Source: CAUUCX01 sp041844835
GTDB taxonomy: Bacteria; Bacillota; Clostridia; Peptostreptococcales; Anaerovoracaceae
NCBI GenBank assembly: GCA_041844835.1
Contig: JBGZBU010000032.1
Coordinates: 1 to 21,508 of the forward strand
DNA length: 21,508 nucleotides
Direction: 5' to 3'
Below the pieces are notes generated by a model. That model saw only the letters and a list, made by a program, of their open reading frames with translations, searched no databases and was not told where the DNA came from. The stretch's first letter is position 1. Every line of letters starts with the position of its first letter. The translations under genes were made by a program, and so were the position numbers. This document shows positions 15,114-21,508 of this stretch, one piece after another.

Positions 15114-16030
15114 ATATTTACGACAATGTAGCCGAGCTGATCGGCGATACACCCTTGATGAGGGCGAATAAACTCGCCGCCCTGCTCGGTCTTGAGGCGA
15201 ATTTGCTGCTTAAGCTCGAGATGTTCAATCCCGGCGGCAGTGTAAAGGATCGCGTGGCGTTAAACATAATTTGCGACGCGGAGGAGCGCGGTCTGCTGAG
15301 ACCCGGTGCGTCCGTAATAATTGAGCCGACGAGCGGGAACACCGGAATCGGACTTGCGATGGTGGCGGCGGCAAAGGGATATCGGACCGTCATAGTGATG
15401 CCGGAGAGCATGAGCGACGAGAGAAAAAAGATAGTGCTGGCGTACGGCGCCGAGCTTGTTTTGACGGACGCGGCAAAGGGGATGCAGGGAGCTTTGGATG
15501 AAGCGAAACGTCTGCTTGCCGAAAATGATGACGCCGTTTTGGCGGGACAGTTCATAAATCCCGCAAATCCGGAGGCGCATTATATATCTACTGCCGCGGA
15601 GATTTGGGACGACTGCGGCGGCGAGGTGGATGCGGCGGTCGCCGGGATCGGAACGGGCGGCACGATCACCGGGCTGTCCCGCTTTTTTAAGGGAAAAGAC
15701 AGGGTGGTGCATATGGTTGCCGTCGAGCCTGAGGAATCGCCGCTTCTGTCGGCGGGAACTTTCGGGCCGCACAAAATTCAGGGTATAGGGGCAAATTTTA
15801 TGCCTGAAGTTTTGAATCGCGAGGCGTATGATGAGATCATAAGGGTGAGCGGTGATGACGCGCTTTTAATGATGAAGAAACTTGCCGCCTGCGAGGGCAT
15901 CTTCTGCGGAATTTCCTCAGGAGCTGCGCTTCATGCAGCGGCGCTGATTGCGGGAAGAGATAAATTCCGCGGAAAAAATATTGTTGTCATAATGCCCGAT
16001 ACGGGAGAACGCTATTTGAGCGTGCTGTGA
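15110..16030 (+). CDS. cysK: Cysteine synthase A (O-acetylserine sulfhydrylase)
   Basis: A 306-residue fold-type II PLP enzyme that forms cysteine from O-acetylserine and sulfide. The PLP Schiff-base lysine is Lys 46 in PGGSVKDR; SGNTG (75-79) and GTGGTITG (181-188) bind the substrate carboxylate and the PLP phosphate. It ends in IVVIMPDTGERYLSVL as usual for CysK. An in-frame ATG at 15011 would add 33 residues of out-of-frame metA sequence; ATG 15110 is preferred for GAGGA at 15096-15100, the ATGA overlap and the family N-terminus (YDNVAELIGDTPL). Close linkage to metA/metY makes this a sulfide-assimilation unit. Confidence 0.95.
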   Translation: MNIYDNVAELIGDTPLMRANKLAALLGLEANLLLKLEMFNPGGSVKDRVALNIICDAEERGLLRPGASVIIEPTSGNTGIGLAMVAAAKGYRTVIVMPESMSDERKKIVLAYGAELVLTDAAKGMQGALDEAKRLLAENDDAVLAGQFINPANPEAHYISTAAEIWDDCGGEVDAAVAGIGTGGTITGLSRFFKGKDRVVHMVAVEPEESPLLSAGTFGPHKIQGIGANFMPEVLNREAYDEIIRVSGDDALLMMKKLAACEGIFCGISSGAALHAAALIAGRDKFRGKNIVVIMPDTGERYLSVL

Positions 16031-16043
16031 GGTGACGGTTTCG

Positions 16044-17180
16044 GTGGCTGTGAGAGATGATGTACTGCAAATACTGAGCGAGCGGGAGACTGCCGTCTCC
16101 GGAGAAGAAATGGCGCAGATGCTTTCCGTTTCGCGCGCCGCGGTCTGGAAAGCGATCAACTCGCTCAGAGGCGAGGGGTACAATATAAGTGCGGCTACGA
16201 ACAGGGGATATCAGCTGTGCGAATCGAATGTGTTGTCCGCGCGGATGATCGCCGCTCACATGCGCAGCATAAGTGAGCGGCGCCTCCCGGAGCCGCCTGC
16301 CGGGGACGGCGAGCCCCCTCATTTTGTGCATGGAGCGCATGGAGTGCCCGGAGTGCATGGGGAAGAGGACTCGCGCTTGCAGGTGCTTGGCAGCGTGGAC
16401 TCGACAAACGAAGAGCTGAAAAGGCAGGCGGCGCTGGGAGGCGTCGAGGCGGGCGCAGTCGTCCTTGCCGACGAGCAGACAGCAGGCAAAGGACGACTCG
16501 GGCGGGGCTTCCACTCTCCCGGCTCCCTCGGACTCTACATGAGCTATCTGATGAAGCCCCGCTGCGACCTGAGCCGCGCCCTCCTCATCACGGCAGGCGC
16601 GGCGGTCGCATGCGCCCGCGCCGTCCGGTCCGTCACGGGGAAGCCCGCCGCCGTAAAATGGGTCAACGACATATACATGAAATCGGCGGCGGACGAATAC
16701 CGCAAAGCCGGTGGGATACTGACCGAAGCCGTCACAAATTTTGAAAGCGGACACATAGATAGTGTAATCATCGGAATCGGCATCAACTGTACCGGCGTCG
16801 AAGACGACCTGCCGGAAGACATCAGAGGGCGGGCGATCAGCCTTGCATCATCCACGGGAAAAAACGTGGACAGAAATCGGCTGGCAGCAGAAATAATAAA
16901 AGAACTCGACGAAATTACCGCGCTCGACTATGACGACGAGCCGGTCAGGCGGACACTCATCGACGAATATAAAAAATACAGCGTAGTAACGGGACGTGAT
17001 GTGCTCATACACAAAAATGCGTACGGCGGCGCCGGTCCCGGACTTGATGACGGCGGAGACCCGCTTCCCGGAATCGCCGCGCGGGTTTTGGACATAACGG
17101 CGGACGGCGGGCTTCACGTTGCATACCCGGACGGCGCGGAGGAAATATTCACAACCGGAGAAATAACTCTGCGCATTTAG
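16044..17180 (+). CDS. birA: BirA bifunctional biotin-protein ligase and repressor
   Basis: A 378-residue protein with an N-terminal winged helix (about 8-60; SGEEMAQMLSVSRAAVWKAI) and a biotin-protein ligase domain. The ligase shows VDSTNEEL, the ATP/biotin loop AGKGRLGRGFHSP (148 on), VKWVNDIY, GGILTEA and IIGIGIN, then an SH3-like C-terminus. It biotinylates carboxylase subunits and, by family knowledge, represses biotin genes. It is longer than usual (about 320) because of an insert between the HTH and ligase domains (about 79-111, Pro/Gly/His-rich, with VHG-AHG-VPG-VHG repeats) and a Gly-rich insert near residue 330. Start: GTG 16044 lies 8 bp after AGGTGA (16030-16035); GTG 16032 overlaps that site and is less likely. 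It follows cysK closely. Confidence 0.9.
   Translation: MAVRDDVLQILSERETAVSGEEMAQMLSVSRAAVWKAINSLRGEGYNISAATNRGYQLCESNVLSARMIAAHMRSISERRLPEPPAGDGEPPHFVHGAHGVPGVHGEEDSRLQVLGSVDSTNEELKRQAALGGVEAGAVVLADEQTAGKGRLGRGFHSPGSLGLYMSYLMKPRCDLSRALLITAGAAVACARAVRSVTGKPAAVKWVNDIYMKSAADEYRKAGGILTEAVTNFESGHIDSVIIGIGINCTGVEDDLPEDIRGRAISLASSTGKNVDRNRLAAEIIKELDEITALDYDDEPVRRTLIDEYKKYSVVTGRDVLIHKNAYGGAGPGLDDGGDPLPGIAARVLDITADGGLHVAYPDGAEEIFTTGEITLRI
16326..16361 (+). repeat. Four 9-bp units inside birA
   Basis: GTGCATGGA, GCGCATGGA, GTGCCCGGA and GTGCATGGG occupy 16326-16361 in phase, encoding VHG-AHG-VPG-VHG in the interdomain linker of BirA. Confidence 0.85.
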
Positions 17181-17189
17181 GAGGATACC

Positions 17190-17696
17190 ATGAAAACCTA
17201 CAAAGTTTTAAAAAAGCAATGGAACGGCAGGACATGCGCGGTATGCGGCACCGAAAACGAATTCGGCTTCAACGCGCGTTTTTATGAGACCGATACCGAT
17301 GAAGTAATAGGCATTTTTAATACGCGCGAAAAACAGCAAAGCTTTCCCGACAGAGTTCACGGGGGTGTCGTTTCCGCCGTGATAGACGAAGCGATAGGCA
17401 GATCCCTCTGGGTATACGAGCCCGATGTTTGGGCAGTCACAGTTAACCTCGACCTAAAATACATGCAGCCGGTTCCGCTTGGAGCCACGCTGAAATGCCT
17501 TGCACGCATTACCAGAAATACGAGAAAACTCGTTGAGGGAACGGCTGAAATCTATCTGCCCGACGGGACGCCCGCGGTATCGGGGCATGCCAAATATTTA
17601 AAAGTCCCGAAGGATACGATTTTCACGCCGGAAATATTTGCAAAGGAATGGCATTATGCAGATGGAGAAAACGATCCGACGGAGATAAGCATCTAA
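17190..17696 (+). CDS. PaaI-type hotdog-fold thioesterase
   Basis: A 168-residue hotdog-fold acyl-CoA thioesterase-like protein. It has the HGGVVSAVIDEAIGR helix (57-71), with Asp 66 and Glu 67 in the catalytic position, and the YMQPVPLGATLKCLA strand typical of PaaI/4HBT proteins. The N-terminal CAVCGTENEFGFN (Cys 16, Cys 19) is the CxxCG element seen in a large clostridial subgroup. The acyl substrate is unknown. AGGAGGA at about 17180-17186 supports the ATG, nine bases after the birA stop, so it is likely co-transcribed with birA. Confidence 0.88.
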   Translation: MKTYKVLKKQWNGRTCAVCGTENEFGFNARFYETDTDEVIGIFNTREKQQSFPDRVHGGVVSAVIDEAIGRSLWVYEPDVWAVTVNLDLKYMQPVPLGATLKCLARITRNTRKLVEGTAEIYLPDGTPAVSGHAKYLKVPKDTIFTPEIFAKEWHYADGENDPTEISI

Positions 17697-17811
17697 TAGG
17701 CATGCCGCTAATATGGTGCTATTGCAGCTATAATGCCACTTGATAGGGCAATCAGATGCGGAAATGCCAATACAGAGAGCGGCAGCGAAAAATAGCTGTT
17801 TTTAGGCAAAG

Positions 17812-17846
17812 AAAAACGCCCCACAGGAATAAATCCCGCAGGACGC
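17812..17846 (-). terminator. Terminator, best on the minus strand
   Basis: The arms 17817-17827 and 17835-17845 form an 11-bp stem with four G-U wobbles when read on the minus strand, followed by TTTTT (17816-17812). On the plus strand the same positions would be A-C mismatches, so the minus orientation is the stronger one, although a CTTTT also follows on the plus side. Confidence 0.6.
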
Positions 17847-17900
17847 TTTTGTTACAATATAGCCTTATACAAGGGCATACAAATACTATACCTTTATCGA

Positions 17901-17975
17901 TTATAAAGGCAGCTTTTGGTGTTTTTTTGTAATTATAAATTCCCCCGATTCAAATAGATAAATCGGTTTTGCCAC
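17901..17975 (-). CDS. Possible 24-codon mini-ORF downstream of the surface-protein gene
   Basis: GTG at 17975 lies 7 bp after a perfect AAAGGAGG (17990-17983) and opens a frame of 24 codons, MAKPIYLFESGEF through HQKLPL, before TAA. The strong ribosome site is the main support. It may be the stub of a truncated gene or a tiny protein; I do not recognise it. Confidence 0.3.
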   Translation of the reverse strand: MAKPIYLFESGEFIITKKHQKLPL

Positions 17976-18005
17976 CTGTAATCCTCCTTTCTTAAAACAG
18001 CTGTG

Positions 18006-18049
18006 TATAACAAGAGCCTGCCCATAAATTAAGGCAGACTCTTGTTATA
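18006..18049. repeat. Long inverted repeat at the end of the surface-protein gene
   Basis: TATAACAAGAG (18006-18016) with CTGCC (18018-18022) pairs with GGCAG (18033-18037) and CTCTTGTTATA (18039-18049); there is one mismatch and the loop is 10 nt. On the minus strand one arm is the last codons of the out-of-frame-free tail beyond the TGA, and its TAA stop lies in the loop. No T-run follows directly. Confidence 0.85.
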
Positions 18050-18130
18050 GGTTTTACCGTCCAATGAAAGCCAACCTTTTACAGCTTGTCCGTCCTTGTA
18101 ATAGCTTATCTGACCGGTATCGTTTTTTGT
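18029..18130 (-). pseudogene. Untranslated remnant of the surface-protein C-terminal tail
   Basis: Directly after the TGA at 18133-18131 the same frame stays open for 33 codons: TKNDTGQISYYKDGQ, then AVKGWLSLDGKTY, ending NKSLP and TAA at 18031-18029. The YYKDG...GWLSLDGKxY pattern resembles a cell-wall-binding-type repeat that, from memory, follows the third SLH domain in related clostridial proteins, with Trp at the place of the TGA. The simplest reading is a TGG-to-TGA change that removed the tail; read-through is possible. Confidence 0.6.
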
Positions 18131-21100
18131 TCATCCATTTGCTGTCTGTGGGTCTATGACAATCTCTACGAAACGATGTAAGACTGCTGATACTTCCGCT
18201 CTCGTTGCTTCTCCTTGCGGATCAAAGCTGTTGTTTTTCTTTCCTGACAGGATACCTGCTTGTTGCATTTGCTTAACCGCACCGCTTGCCCAGCTTGAAA
18301 TATTTTGCTCATCTGCAAATTTCATTGCTTCAAGCGTCTGCGGAAGAGGATACCCCGTTTTATCAGCATAGTTTTTCATGATTACAGCCATCTGTTCACG
18401 AGTAATATTGCTGTCAGGGGAGAATGTATCTTTGCTTGTTCCGCTGACTATGCCTTTTTCTACTGCCCAGTTTACATACGGTGTATAGTAGGCATTTGCT
18501 TTCACATCGATGAATTTAGCTTGTTTGTAATCATCAGGGTCTATTCCTGCCAATCTTCCAAGTGCCGTTACGAACATTCCTCTTGTTATTTTCACATCAG
18601 GACTGAATATGCCGTTTCCTGTTCCTGACAGCATTCTTTTGTCTGCTACATATAGTATGTCTGCTTTTGCCCAGTGATTTTCTATATCCTTAAATTCATA
18701 AATATTTTCTTTGTAGCCTACTCCGTAAACAGAGAAGTGGTTTGTATCGAATACGATTGCTTTCTTCTCTTTGTCGTAGCTTGATTTTGTCAGCCACTGA
18801 ACTTTTCCTTGTTCGTCTACATACACTGCACAAAGTTTGTTGCTTTGCTCATTTTTGGTAGTTGTGTATGGGATTGATATGTTTACTGTTTTACCGTTTA
18901 AGTTTTCTATCTTCGTTTCTTTTCCGCCCTTGCTGCCAATGATAGATATGTCGTATGCCGGGCGACTTCCGATAGCTGCTTTTGCTTCTTGTGATGTGAC
19001 TGTGACTTTTGTCATATTTAGTATTACATCGCCGGTGGTTTTCGCTTTCAGCTCTTTCAGCGTTTCCGTTTTAAAGCCCAAATCTGCAAGTGTATCCGTA
19101 TCAAGGACGAAGTTATGGATACCGGATGATACAAGCTCTGTCAGTGCTTCTGCCTGCAATGTAATTTTCAGTGCATTAGGAGTATTACCTGCTTCAACAG
19201 CTATGTTTACTGCTATTGCCTGTCCGTCCTTTGCTTCCGCTTTAGCTTTTGCTATCGCTTTTAGTATTACGTCCTTTGTGATGACAACGCTGCTTTTTGC
19301 ATCGGCTTTCAGCGGTGACAGTTTTGTGATTTGTGCTTGGTTTGCGCTGCTTGATGAGCCGCCGCCGCTTGGTGCATTGTCTGTGGTAATTGCGGTTACA
19401 TCACTTTTGTCCGACTCTTTATAGTTACCGATTTCTTTGTATCTTGCTGCAAAACTGTAGTTTGTATTTGCTGTCAGCCCTGTAAATTTATTGCTGTCCT
19501 GCCAAGTGCTTCCACCATCTTTGCTGTACTGCACTGCAGCACCGTTTGTATTTGCAGGAATCACTTTTAGTGTAACGGTATCATGAGTTTTTGTGTCGAG
19601 TTCCGGTCTTGCCGGCGGAGTTTGAGATAATTTGCTTACGGTCAACGATGCTTCTGCTGTTGTATCCCCTACAGCGTTTGTAACAATGCAGCGATATCGA
19701 TTGCCGTTCATTGCAAAGTTTACCGGGTTGATAGTGTAGCTTTCTGATGTTGCATCTACTATATTCTCCCAGTTTCCGGAAACTGTCTTTACCTGCCACT
19801 GATATGCCGTCGGTGCCGGATTGCCTATGGCTGCTACAGTAAACGTAACGCTTTGACCGACTGTTACAGTTTGACTTTCCGGGTGTCCGGTTATAATCGG
19901 AGGAGTTTGTAGACTGCCGGTTCCTGTCGGATTTGTTCCGCTGAGAGTTCCTTTATTTTTGATTGTACCGTTGTTAATTAAGTTGCCGTGGTTTATTAAG
20001 TTACCGTTGTTGGTAAGTGTTCCGCCCGGTTCTATGTTGATCACACCATCTGTAGTGTTTTCAAGGGTTCCGTTGTTTGTTAGCGTTGCTCCGTCATTTA
20101 TGTTTAGCGTTCCGGAGTTTGTAAGTTTTTTGCCTGCTTGTATAGTCAGGGGGTTTCCGCTTTCTATATCCAGGGTATGGTTTGACGGGATATCAACATC
20201 TGTACTTGGTGTAATATCGCCGTATACTTTTCCATTATTTCCCTGGAAAATAACACCTTTCCAATTTGGCTTGTCGCTTTGGTTTTGGATACTTTGCCCA
20301 CCCTGGCTAGCGGCATAGATTACGGCTGAGCCATTTGTTCCCGTGGTAAATGTTCCGCTGTCGCCACCTCTTCCTCCGCCTATGCCTGCACCGCCATCGC
20401 TGCCTGTTGCAGTGATATGTCCGTCACTTATAGTGATACTTCCTCCTGCTCCGTGATATCCGCCGCCTATTCCCGCAGCATATTGCCCGCCTTTGGCAGT
20501 TATATGTCCGCCACTTATATCGATACTTCCTACTGAACCTCCTTGGGCACCTCCGACTCCGGCGCCGCCGCCTATTCCCGCAGCATTTTGCCCGCCTTCT
20601 GCAGCTATTTTCCCGCCTGATATAGTGATTCTTCCCCCTATTCCTGCTCCCGGTGTTGTTATGCTTGGATATCCATTACCTATTCCTGCACCGAGTTCTC
20701 CGCCTTTGGCAGTTATATCTCCGCCTGATATAGTTATATCTCCTGCTGTACCGCCGTTTCCGACGCCTATTCCCGCACCGGCATATCCGCCTGTAGCAGT
20801 TATTTTTCCGCCGTGTATATTGATAGTAATAGGGGCAATTCCTCCTGCTCCGGTTCTATTTCCGCCTCCTATGCCTGCACCTCCCATGGCTTCAGCACCT
20901 CCGCCTTTGGCAGTTATATCTCCGCCGTATATAGTGACAGTTCCTCCTGCGCCTTCAGTCCCGCCGCCTATTCCTGCAGCGGCTTTTCCTCCTTTAGCAG
21001 TTATTTTTCCACCGTATATCGTGACAGTTCCCACTGCGCCGTACATTCCGCCACCTATACCTGCGGAATAACCTCCGTCTGTTGCAGTTATTTTTCCGCC

Positions 21101-21508
21101 GTATATGGTAATATTTCCTCCTGCAGCACTAGCTTCGCCGCCTATTCCTGCCGCACGTGAAGTTTCAGTTGCGGCAGCTGTAAGCTGACCTGTTCCGTCT
21201 GCCTGTCCGTATATGGTCAGAGAATTTCCTGAAGCAACTTGTATTCCGCCGTTTACGGTCAGCTTGCTGCCGTCTTTTAAGATAAGGCGTACATCGCCTT
21301 TTATTTCTACTCTTTGACCGATTGTAACCTCTTCGTCTGTTACATACCATTTTTCCTGACTGTCTTCTCCCCAAATGGTATGAGTATTTAGTACGGTAGT
21401 TACCTCGCTGTCCTGTTTGGTTTTGCGTTCTGTACCTTCATAGTATTCTATGTCTCCGGCTGCAAATGCCGTCACATTTACTTGCGACAGTATGAGTATC
21501 AGGGCAAG
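18131..21508 (-). CDS. S-layer-homology surface protein with Gly-rich repeats (5' end outside window)
   Basis: A large secreted protein reading off the window edge. The frame continues upstream of the GTG at 21475 into LALILILSQVNVTAFAAGD, a signal-peptide core and cleavage site, so the true start lies beyond 21508. Order, numbered from 21475: Gly-rich repeats (about 85-374); an Asn/Thr-rich segment with repeated LTNNGTL-like motifs (about 415-505); an Ig-like domain (ITGHPESQTVTVGQSV to ASLTV); an Fn3-like domain (PARPELDTKT on); a Ser/Gly linker; an alpha/beta region of unknown role; then three SLH domains (about 930-1100) that anchor the protein to cell-wall polysaccharide. It ends at a TGA, but a recognisable tail continues in frame. 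Likely an adhesin or structural surface protein (inference). It is convergent with the birA unit. Confidence 0.9.
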   Translation of the reverse strand, partial: LALILILSQVNVTAFAAGDIEYYEGTERKTKQDSEVTTVLNTHTIWGEDSQEKWYVTDEEVTIGQRVEIKGDVRLILKDGSKLTVNGGIQVASGNSLTIYGQADGTGQLTAAATETSRAAGIGGEASAAGGNITIYGGKITATDGGYSAGIGGGMYGAVGTVTIYGGKITAKGGKAAAGIGGGTEGAGGTVTIYGGDITAKGGGAEAMGGAGIGGGNRTGAGGIAPITINIHGGKITATGGYAGAGIGVGNGGTAGDITISGGDITAKGGELGAGIGNGYPSITTPGAGIGGRITISGGKIAAEGGQNAAGIGGGAGVGGAQGGSVGSIDISGGHITAKGGQYAAGIGGGYHGAGGSITISDGHITATGSDGGAGIGGGRGGDSGTFTTGTNGSAVIYAASQGGQSIQNQSDKPNWKGVIFQGNNGKVYGDITPSTDVDIPSNHTLDIESGNPLTIQAGKKLTNSGTLNINDGATLTNNGTLENTTDGVINIEPGGTLTNNGNLINHGNLINNGTIKNKGTLSGTNPTGTGSLQTPPIITGHPESQTVTVGQSVTFTVAAIGNPAPTAYQWQVKTVSGNWENIVDATSESYTINPVNFAMNGNRYRCIVTNAVGDTTAEASLTVSKLSQTPPARPELDTKTHDTVTLKVIPANTNGAAVQYSKDGGSTWQDSNKFTGLTANTNYSFAARYKEIGNYKESDKSDVTAITTDNAPSGGGSSSSANQAQITKLSPLKADAKSSVVITKDVILKAIAKAKAEAKDGQAIAVNIAVEAGNTPNALKITLQAEALTELVSSGIHNFVLDTDTLADLGFKTETLKELKAKTTGDVILNMTKVTVTSQEAKAAIGSRPAYDISIIGSKGGKETKIENLNGKTVNISIPYTTTKNEQSNKLCAVYVDEQGKVQWLTKSSYDKEKKAIVFDTNHFSVYGVGYKENIYEFKDIENHWAKADILYVADKRMLSGTGNGIFSPDVKITRGMFVTALGRLAGIDPDDYKQAKFIDVKANAYYTPYVNWAVEKGIVSGTSKDTFSPDSNITREQMAVIMKNYADKTGYPLPQTLEAMKFADEQNISSWASGAVKQMQQAGILSGKKNNSFDPQGEATRAEVSAVLHRFVEIVIDPQTANG
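20354..21115 (-). repeat. Eight Gly-rich ~30-residue coding repeats in the surface protein
   Basis: Eight units of 29-37 residues follow the pattern xITIxGGxITAxGGxxxAGIGGG plus a variable Gly-rich loop; a weaker unit precedes them (around residues 85-120). The regular I/V-T-I and I-T-A strands separated by GG turns suggest a solenoid, probably a beta-helix. Loop length varies while the strand part is constant. Confidence 0.85.

Larger units (their letters stand above)
17697..18130. other. Gene-poor convergent intergenic region
   Basis: This 434-bp stretch separates the plus-strand thioesterase from the minus-strand surface-protein gene. It contains, on the minus strand, the cut-off tail of the surface protein (18029-18130), a 16-bp-arm hairpin (18006-18049), a short ORF with a strong ribosome site (17901-17975) and a terminator (17812-17846). 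On the plus strand there is only a weak hairpin, CAGC/GCTG followed by TTTTT near 17785-17803, which may end the birA unit. Confidence 0.6.

Noticed and set aside
18131..18133. TGA as a selenocysteine codon or a reassigned Trp codon
   Set aside because: TGA is used as a stop in several unambiguous overlaps in this window, the position does not look like a redox site, and I see no convincing selenocysteine insertion element; a nonsense change is simpler.
20493..21071. Open plus-strand frame of 192 codons, Pro-rich
   Set aside because: It is the complement of the Gly-rich repeats (GGN/CCN codons) of the surface protein and has no ribosome site or recognisable domain.
20354..21115. Possible CRISPR-like repeat array
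   Set aside because: Units are imperfect, of variable length and in frame in a long coding sequence; there are no unique spacers.

Overview
The window reads as a stretch of chromosome from an anaerobic, probably Gram-positive bacterium of the class Clostridia (Bacillota). The reasons are a complete [FeFe]-hydrogenase maturation set with its small TM1266-type regulator, strong AGGAGG-type ribosome sites, several ATGA start/stop overlaps, amino-acid uptake genes and a large S-layer-homology surface protein. An amino-acid-fermenting member of the Peptostreptococcales/Anaerovoracaceae would fit, but that placement is inference.

Layout. (1) 1-4333, plus strand: end of a polar amino-acid ABC permease, its ATPase, an APC-type amino-acid permease and a YtcJ-like amidohydrolase, apparently one uptake-and-hydrolysis unit. 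(2) 4338-8844, plus: a strong promoter, a leader of about 190 nt ending in an intrinsic terminator, then the TM1266-like regulator, an unlisted 57-codon Cys/His-rich ORF, hydE, hydG and hydF. HydE and HydG build the CO/CN-ligated iron precursor and HydF is the scaffold GTPase; the hydrogenase itself is not in the window. (3) About 8850-9830: an AT-rich island carrying a type III toxin-antitoxin locus. It has its own promoter, two tandem ToxI-like RNA repeats, a terminator, then a ToxN/AbiQ-family endoribonuclease gene. (4) 9800-16030, plus: sulfur amino-acid block, metN-metI-metQ (methionine import), O-acetylhomoserine sulfhydrylase, metA and cysK. (5) 16044-17696: birA and a hotdog thioesterase. 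(6) 17812-21508, minus: a 5'-truncated S-layer-homology protein with Gly-rich repeats, followed by hairpins and a possible mini-ORF.

The points most worth a second look are the ToxIN-type locus between hydF and metN, the Cys/His-rich ORF between the TM1266-type gene and hydE, the probable attenuator leader of the hyd operon, and an in-frame TGA that cuts a recognisable C-terminal tail off the surface protein. Short in-phase tandem repeats recur at gene junctions and inside coding sequence, which suggests frequent replication slippage in this genome.
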